64,000 bases of DNA from Lamellibrachia columna (Eukaryota; Annelida; Polychaeta; Sabellida; Siboglinidae), in assembly GCA_963662155.1 (NCBI GenBank), contig OY759266.1, positions 963,501-1,027,500 on the forward strand, written 5' to 3'. The notes under the pieces are model-generated. The model searched no databases. It was not told the origin of the DNA and was given only the letters and a program-made list of their open reading frames with translations. This document shows positions 42,590-56,794 of the stretch, in pieces. Within the stretch, counting starts at the first letter, position 1. The number at the start of each line of letters is the position of its first letter. The translations under genes were made by a program, and so were the position numbers.

Positions 42590-43745
42590 GCGGGTAGGGA
42601 GAGGCATGGGATCTGCGGGTAGGGAGAGGCATGGGGTCTGCGGGTAGGGAGAGGCACAGGGTCTACGGGTAGGGAGAGGCACGGGGTCTGCAGGTAGGGA
42701 GAGGCACGGGGTCAGCGGGTAGGAAGAGGTTTTGGCGTGTAGAGAGAGGGTCTGGGAGGCTGTTGCTTATTTGTTTCATTGAGTAACTATAAGGCACGGG
42801 GTCTGCGTGTAGGGAGGGGCACGGGGTCGGCGGGTAGGGAGGGGCACGGGGGTCGGCGGGTAGGGAGGGGCACGGTGTCGGTGGGCAGGGAGAAGCACGA
42901 TGTTGGCGGGTAGGGAGGGGCACGAGGTCGGCGGGTAGGGAGGGGCACGGGGTCGGCGGGTAGGGAGAGGCACGGTGTCGGTGGGCAGGGAGAGGCACGG
43001 TGTTGGCGGGTAGGGAGGGGCACGAGGTCGGCGGGTAGGGAGGGGCACGGTGTCGGCGGGCAGGGAGAAGCACTGTGTTGGCGGGTAGAGAGGGGCACGG
43101 TGTCGGCGGGTAGGGAGTGGCACGGGGTCTGCGTGTAGGGAGGGGCACGGGGTCGGCGGGTAGGGAGGGGCACGGGGTCGGCGGGTAGAGAGAGGCACGG
43201 TGTCGGCGGGCAGGGAGAAGCACGGGGTCGGCGGGCAGAAGAGGCACAGTGTCGGCGGGCAGGGAGAGGCACGGGGTCGGCGGGTAGGGAGAGGCACGGG
43301 GTCGGCGGGCAGGGAGAGGCACGGGGTCGGCGGGTAGAGAGAGGCATGGTGTTGGCGGGTAGGGAGAAGCACGGTGTTGGCGGGTAGGGAGAGGCACGGT
43401 GTTGGCGGGTAGAGAGAGGCACGGTGTTGGCGGGCAGGGAGAAGCACGGGGTCAGCGGGCAAGGAGAGGCACGGTGTTCGCGGGTAGGGAGGGGCACGGT
43501 GTTGGCGGGTAGGTAGAGGCACGGTGTTGGCGGGTAAGGAGAGGCACGGTGTTGGCGGGTGGGGAGAGGCACGGTGTTGGCGGATAGGGAGGGGCACGGT
43601 GTTGGCGGATAGGGAGAGGCATGGTGTTTGCGGGTAAGGAGAGGCACGGTGTTGGCGGGTGGGGTGAGGCCCGGGGTCGGTGTGTAGGGAGAGGTACAAG
43701 GTCGGCGGGCAGGGAGAGGCCCGGGGTTGGCCGACGGGAGTTGCG
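42590..43745 (+). repeat. 25-bp G-rich minisatellite, about 46 copies
   Basis: The unit is GGGTAGGGAGAGGCACGG plus TGTTGGC or GGTCGGC. Each unit carries three or four runs of three or more G on the plus strand, giving strong G-quadruplex potential over more than 1 kb. Variation is high (CAGGG/TAGGG, GAAGC/GAGGC). Proline-rich minus-strand frames are by-products. Confidence 0.96.
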
Positions 43746-43949
43746 GTCACGCCCGGCAGCCGACGGTCGTCCGACTGGCTAAAGAGCTGTTGTTAGGCCG
43801 TAACTAGTAATTAACGAGACACAATCGTTTGTTGATTTGGCGAAAGTGTGCGCGAAGTTGGCAGGAGTTTGGTCTTGGTAGAAGACGATATCGCACGACG
43901 CGACGGCTGAGGGCCGTTCGACTGGCGGCGCCGACAATCTGCGTCGGAT
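43746..43949. other. No gene seen
   Basis: Unique sequence between two GC-rich arrays. Confidence 0.4.
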
Positions 43950-43954
43950 GAACG

Positions 43955-44105
43955 GCTCGGGCGGCTCCGGGCGGCTCCGGGCGGCTCCGGGCGGCTCCGG
44001 GCGGCTCCGGGCGGCTCCGGGCGGCTCCGGGCGGCTCCGGGCGGCTCCGGGCGGCTCCGGGCGACTCCAGGCTGCTCTGGGTGGTTCGGGCGGCTCCGGG
44101 CGGCT
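43955..44105 (+). repeat. 10-bp repeat (GGGCGGCTCC)n, about 14 copies
   Basis: The first ten or so copies are perfect; the last ones diverge (GGGCGACTCC, AGGCTGCTCT, GGGTGGTTC). Confidence 0.98.
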
Positions 44106-44344
44106 CTGGGCAGCTGGAACATGGAAGGTGGTCATTTGTCGCCTTAACAAAGCAGATTATGTACACAGCGGATCTGTCACTGACACTTGTCGTCATCCAG
44201 CGACTAGAAACGTATGTCTGTGTACAGCAGACTTGTCGTAGTCGGCGAATGAGCCCTTTTCCTCCGCATCAACTGTTTAACCGGCAAACATTCCTTGGAA
44301 GGGTGTACAGCCTCAAAATCACTGTCCCGGGACATCTGACCAGG
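44106..44344. other. No gene seen
   Basis: Short unique spacer. Confidence 0.4.
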
Positions 44345-45930
44345 ACGTCTCGCGGGACTGTCCCCGTAAGTTGCAGGACTGTCCCGTGAGTTGTGGGACT
44401 GTTCCCGTGAGTTGCCTGACTGTCCCCGTTAGTCTCGGGACTGTCCCCATGAGTTGCGGGACTGTCCCCGTGAGTTGTGGGACTGTCCCCGTGAGTTGTG
44501 GGACTGTTGCCCTGAGTTGCCTGACTGTCCCCGTGAGTTACGTGACTGTCCCCGTGAGTTGTGGGACTGTCCCCGTGAGTTGCGGGACTGTTCCCGTGAG
44601 TTGTGGGACTGTTCCCGTGAGTTGTGGGACTGTCCCCGTGAGTTGTGGGACTGTTCCCGTGAGTTGCCTGACTGTCCCCGTGAGTTACGGGACGGTCCCC
44701 GTAAGTTGTGGGACTGTCCGCGAGAGTTGTGGGACTGTTCCCGTGAGTTGCCTGACTGTCCTCGTTAGCTACGGGACAGTCCCCGTGTGTTGCCTGACTG
44801 TCCGCGTGAGTTACGGGACTGTCCCGTGGGTTCCGGGACTGTCCCCGTGAGTTGCGGGACTGTTCCCGTGAGTTGTGGGACTGTCCCCGTGAGTTGTGGG
44901 ACTGTCCCCGCGAGTTGTGGGACTATCCCCGTGAGTTGCGGGACTGTTCCCGTGAGTTGCCTGACTGTCCCCGTGAGTTGTGGGACTGTCCGTGTGAGTT
45001 GTGAGACTATTCCCGTGAGTTGCCTTACTGTCCCTGTTAGTCTCGGGACTGTCTCCGTGAGTTGCGGGACTGTCCCCTTGATTTGTTGCCCTGAGTTGCC
45101 TGACTGTCCCCGTGAGTAACGGGACTGTCCCCGTGAGTTGTGGGACTGTCCCCGTGAGTTGCGGGACTGTTCCCGTGATTTGTGGGACTGTTCCCGTGAG
45201 TTGCCTGACTGTCCCCGTGAGTTACGGGACGGTCCCCGTGAGTTGTGGGACTGTCCGTGTGAGTTGTGGGACTGTTCCCGTGAGTTGCCTGACTGTTCTC
45301 GTTAGCTACGGGACAGTCCCCGTGAGTAGTGGCACTGTTCCCGTGAGTGGCCTGACTGTCCGCGTGAGTTTTGGGACTGTTCCCGTGAGTTTTGGAACTG
45401 TTCCTGTGAGTTGCCTGACTGTCCCCGTGAGTTGCGATACGGTCCCCGTGAGTTGTGGGACTGTTCCCGTAAGTTGCCTGACTGTCCCCGTGGGTAACGG
45501 GACTGTTCCCGTGAGTTGCGGGACTGTCCCGTGGGTTACGGAACTGTCCCAGCGAGTTGTGGGACTGTTCCCGTGAGTTGCCTGACTGTCCCCGTGAGTT
45601 ACGGTACGGTCCCCGTGAGTTGTGGGACTGTTCCCGTGAGTTGCCTGACTGTCCCCGTGAGTTACGGTACGGTCCCCGTGAGTTGTGGGACTGTCCCTGT
45701 GAGTTGTGGGACTGTCCCGTGAGTTGTGGGACTGTCTCCGTGAGTTATGGGACTGTCCCTGTGAGTTGTGGGACTGTCCCCGTGAGTTGTGGGACTGTCC
45801 CCGTGAGTTGTGGGACTGTCCCTGTGAGTTGTGGGACTGTCTCCGTGAGTTGTGGGACTGTCCCCGTGAGTTGTGGGACTGTTCCCGTGAGTTGCCTGAC
45901 TGTCCCCGTGAGTTGTGGGACTGTTCCGTG
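44345..45930 (+). repeat. 21-bp minisatellite, about 75 copies
   Basis: The unit is GTGAGTTGTGGGACTGTCCC plus C, with many TTGCCTGACTG variants. Each unit has the inverted repeat GGGAC-N-GTCCC. Frames encode 7-residue repeats such as GTVPVSC as a by-product. Occasional 20-bp units shift the frame. Confidence 0.97.
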
Positions 45931-46342
45931 GTCGAGTGGGGCGGTTTTAATGAAATGAAATATATCGAGATCAACTGACATGGCTACCGTGGATCCGTCG
46001 GCTGGCGATGACCCGAGCGAGCGGCCGAGACCGAGCTCGTCTCTCGGGAGCCTGTCGGATCTGATGATTAATCCTCATAACGCGCTAAGCCACACATAAT
46101 TACACTATTCGGTATTGACTATAAAAATGGCATAAATTTGGTCATAAGCGGCCGCCGAGATTGCTAGTAGCATAGCGCGTTCACGTCACGTGCCAACAGA
46201 GAGCGGGACGTTCCTACCACGTGACGGCCGCGTGTCACATTGTCTACAGTCGATACGTGACTTTCAGATTCACTTCATGTTCGTTGTCCTCAAGAACTGT
46301 CTTAATTCCACCAGTATTAATCCTAAAAATCTTAAAGGAAGT
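45931..46342. other. No gene seen
   Basis: Unique sequence with two CACGTG boxes near 46180 and 46225, and no recognisable gene. Confidence 0.4.
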
Positions 46343-46505
46343 GGCTAAAGAACCTTTCCGAAAGGCTCTTTAGCCTGGGATGTACTTTAGGCTAAAGAAC
46401 CTTTCCGAAAGGCTCTTTAGCCTGGGATGTACTTTAGGCTAAAGAACCTTTCCGAAAGGCTCTTTAGCCTGGGATGTACTTTAGGCTAAAGAACCTTTCC
46501 GAAAT
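46343..46505 (+). repeat. 47-bp tandem repeat of a 33-nt hairpin, 3.4 copies
   Basis: Hairpins begin at 46343, 46390 and 46437, with half of a fourth at 46484. The arms are GGCTAAAGA and TCTTTAGCC (9 bp), then one A/C mismatch, then CCTTT and AAAGG (5 bp) around a CCG loop. The 14-bp linker is TGGGATGTACTTTA. The copies are identical. Confidence 0.96.
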
Positions 46506-49262
<2,757 letters not shown>

Positions 49263-49389
49263 ATTATTCATCGTCCATCGCGGTATAAGGGCTGTACTAT
49301 TTTCTACTGAACAATATTCAGACAAAACGATGTCTTCCATTGCCAGATGATTTGTGTAGTTTTGTTGGTAAGAAAGACGAAGCAAGAAC

Positions 49390-49838
49390 CAGGGCTGCAA
49401 GGGTCGGTTCCAGGGCTGCAAGGGTTGGTTCCAGTGATGCAGGGGCCGGTTCCAGTGATGCAGGGGTTGGTTCCAGTGATGCAGGGATCGGTTCCAGTGA
49501 TGCAGGGGTCGGTTCCACGGATGCAAGGGTCGATTCCAGGGATGCAGGGGTCGGTTCCATTGATGCAGGGGCCGGTTCCGATGATGCAGGGACCCGTTCC
49601 AGGGATGCAGGGGCCGGTTCCACGGATGCATGGGTCGGTTCAGGGGATGCAGGGGTCGGTTCCAATGATGCAGGTGTCGATTCCAGTGATGCAGGGGCCG
49701 GTTCCAGGGATGCAGGAGTCGGTTCCAGTGATGCAGGGGTCGGTTCCAGTGATGCAGGGATCGGTTCCAGGGATGCAGGGGTCGGTTCCAGTGATGCATG
49801 GGTCGGTTCCAGTGATGCAGGGGTCGGTTCCACAGCTG
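49390..49838 (+). repeat. 21-bp minisatellite, about 21 copies
   Basis: The unit is GGTTCCAGTGATGCAGGGGT plus C. Frames encode SSDAGVG-like repeats as a by-product of the 7-codon period. Confidence 0.97.
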
Positions 49839-49884
49839 AGTAATTTCGAACGAGCTCGTGCACATGATAAAATATATGGGCGAT

Positions 49885-50105
49885 TGTATAGGCGCACGGC
49901 CAGACAATTGTTTATACGCACGGCCAGACAATTTTTAGAGACGCACGGCCAGACAATTGTTTAGGCGCACGGCCAGAAAATTGTTTAGGCGCACGGCCAG
50001 ACAATTGTTTAGACGCACGGCCAGACAATTGTTTAGGCGCACGGCCAGACAATTGTTTAGGCGCACGGCCAGACAATTGTTTAGGCGCACGGCCTGACAA
50101 TTGCG
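49885..50105 (+). repeat. 24-bp minisatellite, about 9 copies
   Basis: The unit contains CGCACGGCCAGACAATTGTT, with TAGG or TAGA at the end. One 26-bp copy lies near 49937. Confidence 0.97.
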
Positions 50106-50478
50106 GGAATATGTTAGGTATGTAATTGTTAATGTTAGTAAAAGTTTGTCAGCCGCTCGTAGATATATATATTTATGACGACACGTAATATTAACCTAGG
50201 ATTAGTGGGTTACAGCAGATGAAAACTTGTGTTGGTAATGATGACTTTAAAGTGCTTTAACTGGAGTCATATCGTCATACTTTCACGTATTCACGACGAC
50301 GTACGGACGAGACGAAATGAGTAATTATTGTAGGTCGTGTGTCTAATCCATTTCATTTGGTCGCGATAAGGCGCGATTGTCGCGCGTGTCTTGGGCGGCC
50401 ATGTCGCTCTGTCGCGGCGTCTTGCTGACGTCAGATAACAACGAAATGTGTCAGATAGTGAAGTGTTTGATGTATCAG
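50106..50478. other. No gene seen
   Basis: Unique sequence without recognisable signal. Confidence 0.4.
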
Positions 50479-50545
50479 CTCTAACGAGATAACTCGTGGC
50501 TCTAACGAGATAACTCGCGGCTCTAACGAGATAACTCGCGATTCA
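50479..50545 (+). repeat. 21-bp repeat, 3 copies
   Basis: CTCTAACGAGATAACTCGCG (or TCGTG) is repeated three times; the last ends GATTC. Confidence 0.95.
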
Positions 50546-50814
50546 GGCAAATACTCCCACAAACACCGGGTTCAATGGATTTGCTGGACATTCGTCCACC
50601 ACAACACTTGTGACGTAAACGTACCACCTAACAACTTGTCGTCTACCATAATATGTGTGACAACTGTGACACATTTAACATTTAATAATTTCGTCCACTA
50701 CAACACATATGACGAAATGTAACATATTTAACCAACTACCTTCCTCAAAACTCAATTTCAAATTAAATAAGCGTATTTAATGCTCACCACAAACATCACA
50801 TCACACGTTTAATG
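50546..50814. other. No gene seen
   Basis: Unique sequence preceding the next minisatellite. Confidence 0.4.
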
Positions 50815-52790
50815 TATTCCTACTCAATCCCACCCACACAACTAGATTACCCTGTGTTACACATCTCCCTCAACCCCCCACACAACAAGAATAACCGGTG
50901 TTACACCTATCCCTCAACCCCACCCGCACAACCAGATTAACCGGTGTTAAACCTCTCCCTCAATGCCACCCACACAACCAGATTAACCGGTGTTACAACT
51001 CTTCCTCAACCCCACCGGCGTTACACCTCTCCCTCAACCCCCCACACAACCAGATTAACCGGTGTTACACCTCTCCCTCAATGCCACCCACACAACCAGA
51101 TTAACCGGTGTTACAACTCTCCCTCAACCCCACCGGCGTTACACCTCTCCCTCAACCCCCCACACAACCAGATTAACCGGTGTTACAACTCTCCCTCAAT
51201 CCCACCGGTGTTACACTTTTCCCTCAACCCCACCAACACAACCAGATTAACTGGTGTTACAACTCTCCCCCAACCCCACCGGCGTTACACCTCTCCCTCA
51301 ACCCCCCACACAACCAGATTAACCGGTGTTAACCTACACCCTCAACCCCACTGACACAACCAATTTAACCAGTGATACAACTCTCCCTCAATCCCATCCA
51401 CACAACCAGGTTAACCGGTATTACACATCTGCACTCCCCCCCCACACACACACACAACCAGATTATCTGGTGTTTCACCTCTCTCCTCATCCCACCCATG
51501 CAACCAGGTTATCTGGTGTTACACCTTTCCCTTCACCCCCCCCCCACCACACACGCAATCAGGTTATCCCGTGCTACACCTCTCCGTTCACCCCCACGAA
51601 CACAACCAGGTTATCCCGTGCTACACCTCTCCCCTCACCCCCACGAACACAACCAGGTTATCACGAGCTACACCTCTCCCCTCACCCCCACGAACACAAC
51701 CAGGTTATCACGAGCTACACCTCTGCCCTCACCCCCACGAACACAACCAGGTTATCCCGAGCTACACCTCTGCCCTCACCCCCACGAACACAACCAGGTT
51801 ATCCCGAGCTACACCTCTGCCCTCACCCCCACGAACACAACCAGGTTATCCCGTGCTACACCTCTGCCCTCACCCCCACGAACACAACCAGGTTATCCCG
51901 AGCTACACCTCTGCCCTCACCCCCACGAACACAACCAGGTTATCACGAGCTACACCTCTGCCCTCACCCCCACGAACACAACCAGGTTATCCCGAGCTAC
52001 ACCTCTGCCTTCACCCCCACGAACACAACCAGGTTATCACGAGCTACACCTCTCCGTTCACCCCCACGAACACAACCAGGTTATCACGAGCTACACCTCT
52101 GCCCTCACCCCCACGAACACAACCAGGTTATCCCGATCTACACCTCTGCCCTCACCCCCACGAACACAACCAGGTTATCCCGAGCTACACCTCTGCCCTC
52201 ACCCCCACGAACACAACCAGGTTATCACGAGCTACACCTCTCCGTTCACCCCCACGAACACAACCAGGTTATCACGAGCTACACCTCTGCCCTCACCCCC
52301 CCACACAATCAGGTTATCACGAGCTACACCTCTCCCCTCACCCCCGCGAACACAACCAGGTTATCCCGAGCTACACCTCTGCTCTCACCCCCACGAACAC
52401 AACCAGGTTATCACGAGCTACACCTCTCCGTTCACCCCCACGAACACAACCAGGTTATCACGAGCTACACCTCTGCCCTCACCCCCCCCCCCCCCCCACA
52501 CAATCAGGTTATCACGAGCTACACCTCTCCCCTCACCCCCACGAACACAACCAGGTTATCCCGAGCTACACCTCTGCCCTCACCCCCACGAACACAACCA
52601 GGTTATCACGAGCTACACCTCTCCATTCACCCCCACGAACACAACCAGGTTATCACGAGCTACACCTCTGCCCTCACCCCCCCCCACACAATCAGGTTAT
52701 CACGAGCTACACCTCTCCCCTCACCCCCACGAACACAACCAGGTTATCCCGAGCTACACCTCTCCCCTCACCTCCCCCATATACAGTCTC
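50815..52790 (+). repeat. 47-bp C-rich minisatellite, locus 1
   Basis: The unit contains AACCAGGTTATCCCGAGCTA, CACCTCTGCCCTCACCC and ACGAACACA. The left third (to about 51450) consists of older, shorter variants with GATTAACCGGTGTTACA, and the right part is homogeneous. C-homopolymers vary in length, with about 15 C at 52483-52497. The same family forms locus 2 at 56.9-60.9 kb. Confidence 0.97.
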
Positions 52791-53382
52791 CTTCACTTAC
52801 AGTAGTTTTTGGCGGGAGAATCTTTGTGCAGCAGTCATTTGATTTTGGTGCAAAGAATTGACAGAAATGCGTGGAATATCGATTAGAATAAGTATTACTA
52901 TTGCATATAATAATATAGATTATACATAAACTTATTGTAGACATATATTAGGAAACAGTTTTTTTAACAATTAGTCAGAGGCAGTATATTAGCGTAAGTT
53001 AGTCCCGGACTCCGGCAGGGAACTCAGTGAGCGATAATAGGGATATTTATTGTTCGAAAATTGAGATAGCATAGTGAATTGTCAGAAAAAGTGGAATATT
53101 GGTTAGAATAAGTATTACTATTACATATATATTATACACAAACTTCTTATAGACATATATTAAGAAACCGTTTTTGCTAACAGAGGCAGTATTTTTCCCG
53201 GACTCAAATTCAGCGAGTGATAAAGGGGGTTTGTTTGCAGGTCGTAAACTATACTGTAAATGTATGAGATAAAGTGATATATTTACATAAATTACATGCA
53301 TCAGGTAATATCTGACATAGTTGTAGTAAACGTTTTCGATAAAAAAGGAATTAACAGCAGGATTTTAGCGTATAAGTTGGCA
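52791..53382. other. Diverged 220-bp tandem duplication, no gene
   Basis: GATTAGAATAAGTATTACTA at 52881 recurs at 53101 as GGTTAGAATAAGTATTACTA. Homology covers about 52856-53040 and 53080-53240. Confidence 0.75.
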
Positions 53383-53384
53383 TA

Positions 53385-54350
53385 GGAAAGGCAGTGTTAG
53401 TTGAGCCATTTTTTATTCTTTTTGATGTGTAGTGCACAATCATATTCATAAGACAACATTGTTTTTACTCACATAAACTATGATTATTAAGAGATAATTT
53501 TACACCAAGGTAATATATCTAGTATGAATAAATAATTATGTGTAGCTGATTCAAATAGGGTTGGTAAGCTGGCACAAGTAACACTTGGTGCGGGGTAAGT
53601 TGAGCCACAGTGTAGCGTAAGTTGGGTAAATGCTTTATTTGTATAATTTATGTAAGTCTTGTACTAAAATTCCATAACGACTCAGCCAACACGTCTACCC
53701 AGTGGGTACAACTCGTCTACCCAGTGGGTACAACACGTCTACCCAGTGGGTACAACACGTCTCTGACAAGTCTACTTGGCGAATTAATAAGTCAACACAC
53801 TTAATTAATATACACTTAACGGCCAATCGCAACTAGCGATTGCTAGTATATTACCTTGTCGCTATCCGATGTCCCAATTTGCTCGGACAAATGAATTCCC
53901 TGATGTATTTTGGGGTAAAGAACACTCATCTTCGTTCTTTACCCGCTGCTCAGCTAACCCTCCCTTAAGCCTTGGGTGGCTCAACTAGCCCCGTTTCAAC
54001 AATTAAGCATTTTAAGTTAATAATGCGCAAAGTGATGTAAATAATATTCTTCACTGTGCATAGTTAAACCATTTTTAAGTGTGCAAATAATAAAGTCTGG
54101 TCACACGCATTGATAGTTTACACACCAGTAGACACTAATCACAATCACCAAAATTTCGAAAAACGTCAAAAAACATAGCTTTAACTCATAGTTTTGGGCC
54201 GTTGTGACAAATGGCATTTATTGTACGTCAATCGTGTTCTAATAACATGTTCAATCACTGGGAGGTACCGTGTAACTGTCGCTGCTGTAGTTTCCTGGGA
54301 AACATGGGTGGCTCAACTAACCCAGTGGCTCAACTAATACTGCCTTCCCC
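53385..54350 (+). mobile_element. 966-bp foldback/MITE-like element with TA target duplication
   Basis: The left end AAGGCAGTGTTAGTTGAGCC (53388-53407) matches the reverse complement of the right end GGCTCAACTAATACTGCCTT. TA stands directly outside both ends (53383-53384 and 54351-54352). Further TTGAGCCAC / GTGGCTCAACTA words lie inside both arms. No transposase is seen, so it is non-autonomous. The TA duplication suggests a Tc1/mariner-type mobiliser. A 22-bp minisatellite sits inside. Confidence 0.75.
53690..53762 (+). repeat. 22-bp repeat, 3-4 copies, inside the MITE-like element
   Basis: CGTCTACCCAGTGGGTACAA plus CA is repeated. It contains the inverted repeat TACCC-AGT-GGGTA, shifted by one base. 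Confidence 0.93.
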
Positions 54351-54352
54351 TA

Positions 54353-55529
54353 CACCGAGTATATTGTTTTGTTTACACAGTGTTCTGCGTATTCACTCAA
54401 TGGCAGGCATTTGTTTTGGCTCATGCGAGCTTTGTAGAAAATGTATAGTTAGCAATTATATTATTGTTAATATTAAATTAAATCCTAAATAACCCAGCCT
54501 AAATTCAGCTAACGTAGCAATCAAATTAAGTATAAATTCTGTGATGGCGCCGTGCAAACGGCAGGTAAAGCCACTAGGCATGTAAAGTGGCTGGGGCGGT
54601 TGGCGTATCAGGTGATTTTTTTCTTCATATATACTGAACTAAACGTCGACACCACTAAATATCATCCAGCATTAACGTCATATTTCGCCAATCCATATTT
54701 TAAAAACGCATTCCTTTTGGAAATCCCCTTTAGGTCTCGGAAAAGCGACAAAGTTTCTATAGTAACGACCACGTGCGCTACGATGTTCGAACCAGCTATA
54801 GTCGTTCGCCGTGAAAGCGGACCAAATCGTCTGGTTGTTGTAATGCTAGTAGGCCTACACATCAGTTTTATATCTACCTAATTAAATCATGTACTTAAAG
54901 CAGCAAATATCAGCGTCAACGTAGTTTGTCGTGCCTTTGACACTATATAACAGAAAGGCCAACGCATGTGTGACCTGGTGACCCCGCGGGATAAAAAAAA
55001 CACATTTGTTATTCATTAATAACCAGGACATTATATTTCAAATATTGTTTGAGAAAAACTACAATACTCACGACGTTGCAATGTTGTGTATGAATGCGTC
55101 TTACGTGCACGTAACGTAAAACAGCAGTAAAATACGATTGGTGAAGGGTTTGTGTCAACAATACACTGTCACTTTAGGGTCTCATTCAAGTTTTGCTTAA
55201 ATCATTCAAGGTGGTGTAGCAGACATAATTGGTTTATGTTATCAATTACACTGTCATACCTATACGTATGTCATTTATTTCTTTGTGGATTTTCTCAAAA
55301 CGATTAAACTTCGTTTTTAGTGGCTATTTTTTCACATTTATAATTGTTTTTAAAACCTTGTAACATAACCAAATAAATGAAAAATTCCAACTATTTTTAA
55401 TCTGGTATATTATGTAGTATTTCAGCTACTATCTGTGAAGAAATGGTTCATTTATCTTAAAAACTTCTACTGAAACTAATCAGTTCAAAACAAGCATATA
55501 ATAGCCGTCCCGTGCAGCTACCTTAGTAT
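54353..55529. other. No gene seen
   Basis: AT-rich unique sequence with short frames (54211-54492, 54552-54881) that have no recognisable domain. Confidence 0.4.
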
Positions 55530-55732
55530 GCGGCAGTTGCAGCAACTGGGTGGACTTCGTCGAGTCCGGGTGTGAGAAGTCCTGGGCTGAGGTTCAGGCG
55601 GATTGTTTTAGTTTTGAGTGTACGAAGATGAAGGAACTTGAGGTGGAGATGGAACAGCTGAAGCTGCTCGTTGTGGCAATGGATGGAAGGGAACAGGTGG
55701 GTAGTGCCAGTGGTTCCGGTGGAGGACAGTAG
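55530..55732 (+). pseudogene. LINE E ORF1 N-terminus: PHD-like zinc finger and coiled coil
   Basis: The plus strand reads CGSCSNWVDF, SGCEKSWAEVQ and ADCFSFECTK, giving a C-x2-C ... C ... C-x4-C arrangement with W in place, as in PHD-like fingers of CR1 ORF1 proteins. A heptad-like KELEVEMEQLKLLV segment follows, which should form a coiled coil for ORF1 self-association. The frame ends at TAG 55730-55732. The start of the protein is not seen. After the stop lies a purine-rich degenerate repeat (55780-56060) that splits ORF1. Confidence 0.75.
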
Positions 55733-55779
55733 ATGATAAAGTGGGGGAAGACGATGAGAGAGATGCTAGGGAGAGCTCA

Positions 55780-56060
55780 CCTCAGCCTGGGAGAAGGCTG
55801 AGAGGAGGTAAGGTGACAGAACGTAGGGAGACAGGACGTAAGGAGACGGGACGAAAGGAAACGGGAAGGAAGAAACGGGACGGAAGACAACTGGAGCGAA
55901 CGAGATGTGAGTAAGGAGACAGGAGCGAAGGAGACGGGAGGGAAGGAAACGAGAGTGAAGGCGATGGGAGTGAGGCAGACGGAAGGGAAGGTGTCATGAG
56001 GGAAGGCGACGGGAGCGCAAATTAGCCAAAAGACGGGAGGGAAAGGATACAGGTTGATAG
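55780..56060 (+). repeat. Degenerate purine-rich repeat in LINE E ORF1
   Basis: GGAGACGGGAGCGAAGGAGA-like text recurs with a loose period of about 15-16 bp. This falls between the coiled coil and esterase of ORF1, so it is another array inside a transposon gene. Confidence 0.7.
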
Positions 56061-56720
56061 GAGAGAGGGAGATTGATAACAGTCTGCCAGGTGACAAGGC
56101 TGCAGGACAGAATGTAACGGAAGGAATCCAACGGGAGAGGTATTCTGAGGCAGTGATAGAGGGGGTGAGGAAGAGAGCGAGGGTGTTTGTTGGGAACTCG
56201 ATAGTTAGGAAGACCGACAGAGTCTTAAACAAGTGAGATGACGTGGTGGTTTGCTTGCCTGGGGCCAAAATAAAGGCGATAACTGAGAGGGCTGAAAACA
56301 TCGTGGGTTCGGGCAAGGGTGGATCTGTTTTGGTACAAGTAGGGACAAATAACGTAGAGAGGGAGGGTATGCCATAGTGGGAAATACAGACAGTTGGTCG
56401 GAACACAAAAGCAGACGCGGGTTGAGCAGGTAATACTGTCAGGAATTTTACCAGTAATAGGAAGGATGGGTCAGAGATATCGAAATTGCCGGGGGATTGC
56501 AATTAACATGGTAGTCCAAAAGCTATGTAGGGAAGAGGAAGTTGGATTTGTAGGGAAGTTTTGTTGGAAGGCTGATATGTACATGAGGGATGGGCTTCAT
56601 CTATGTGGAAAGGCGGCAGCAGTATTTGTTAATGAACTCTCAGCAGCAGTAGACAGTGGTATGGGTAGCATAACAAATATGTTTGTTAAACTAGAAGCGC
56701 AGGGGGTATTTAGAGGTGCC
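56060..56720 (+). pseudogene. LINE E ORF1 SGNH-type esterase domain
   Basis: Three SGNH hydrolase blocks are readable. GNSIV at about 56192-56206 is block I, usually G-D-S; Asp has become Asn but the Ser nucleophile remains. GTNN at about 56342-56353 is block III. DGLHL at about 56589-56603 is block V, with the catalytic Asp and His. Esterase domains joined to a PHD finger are known from CR1-like ORF1 proteins; their exact role in retrotransposition is not settled. A TGA at 56234-56236 and frameshifts near 56375 and 56550 break the gene. Confidence 0.82.
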
Positions 56721-56794
56721 TCAAACAGGAAAAGAGGCCACTATTACACACAAACCAGTAACAATATGTCCAGAAAACATATCTAAAGCTGGCT

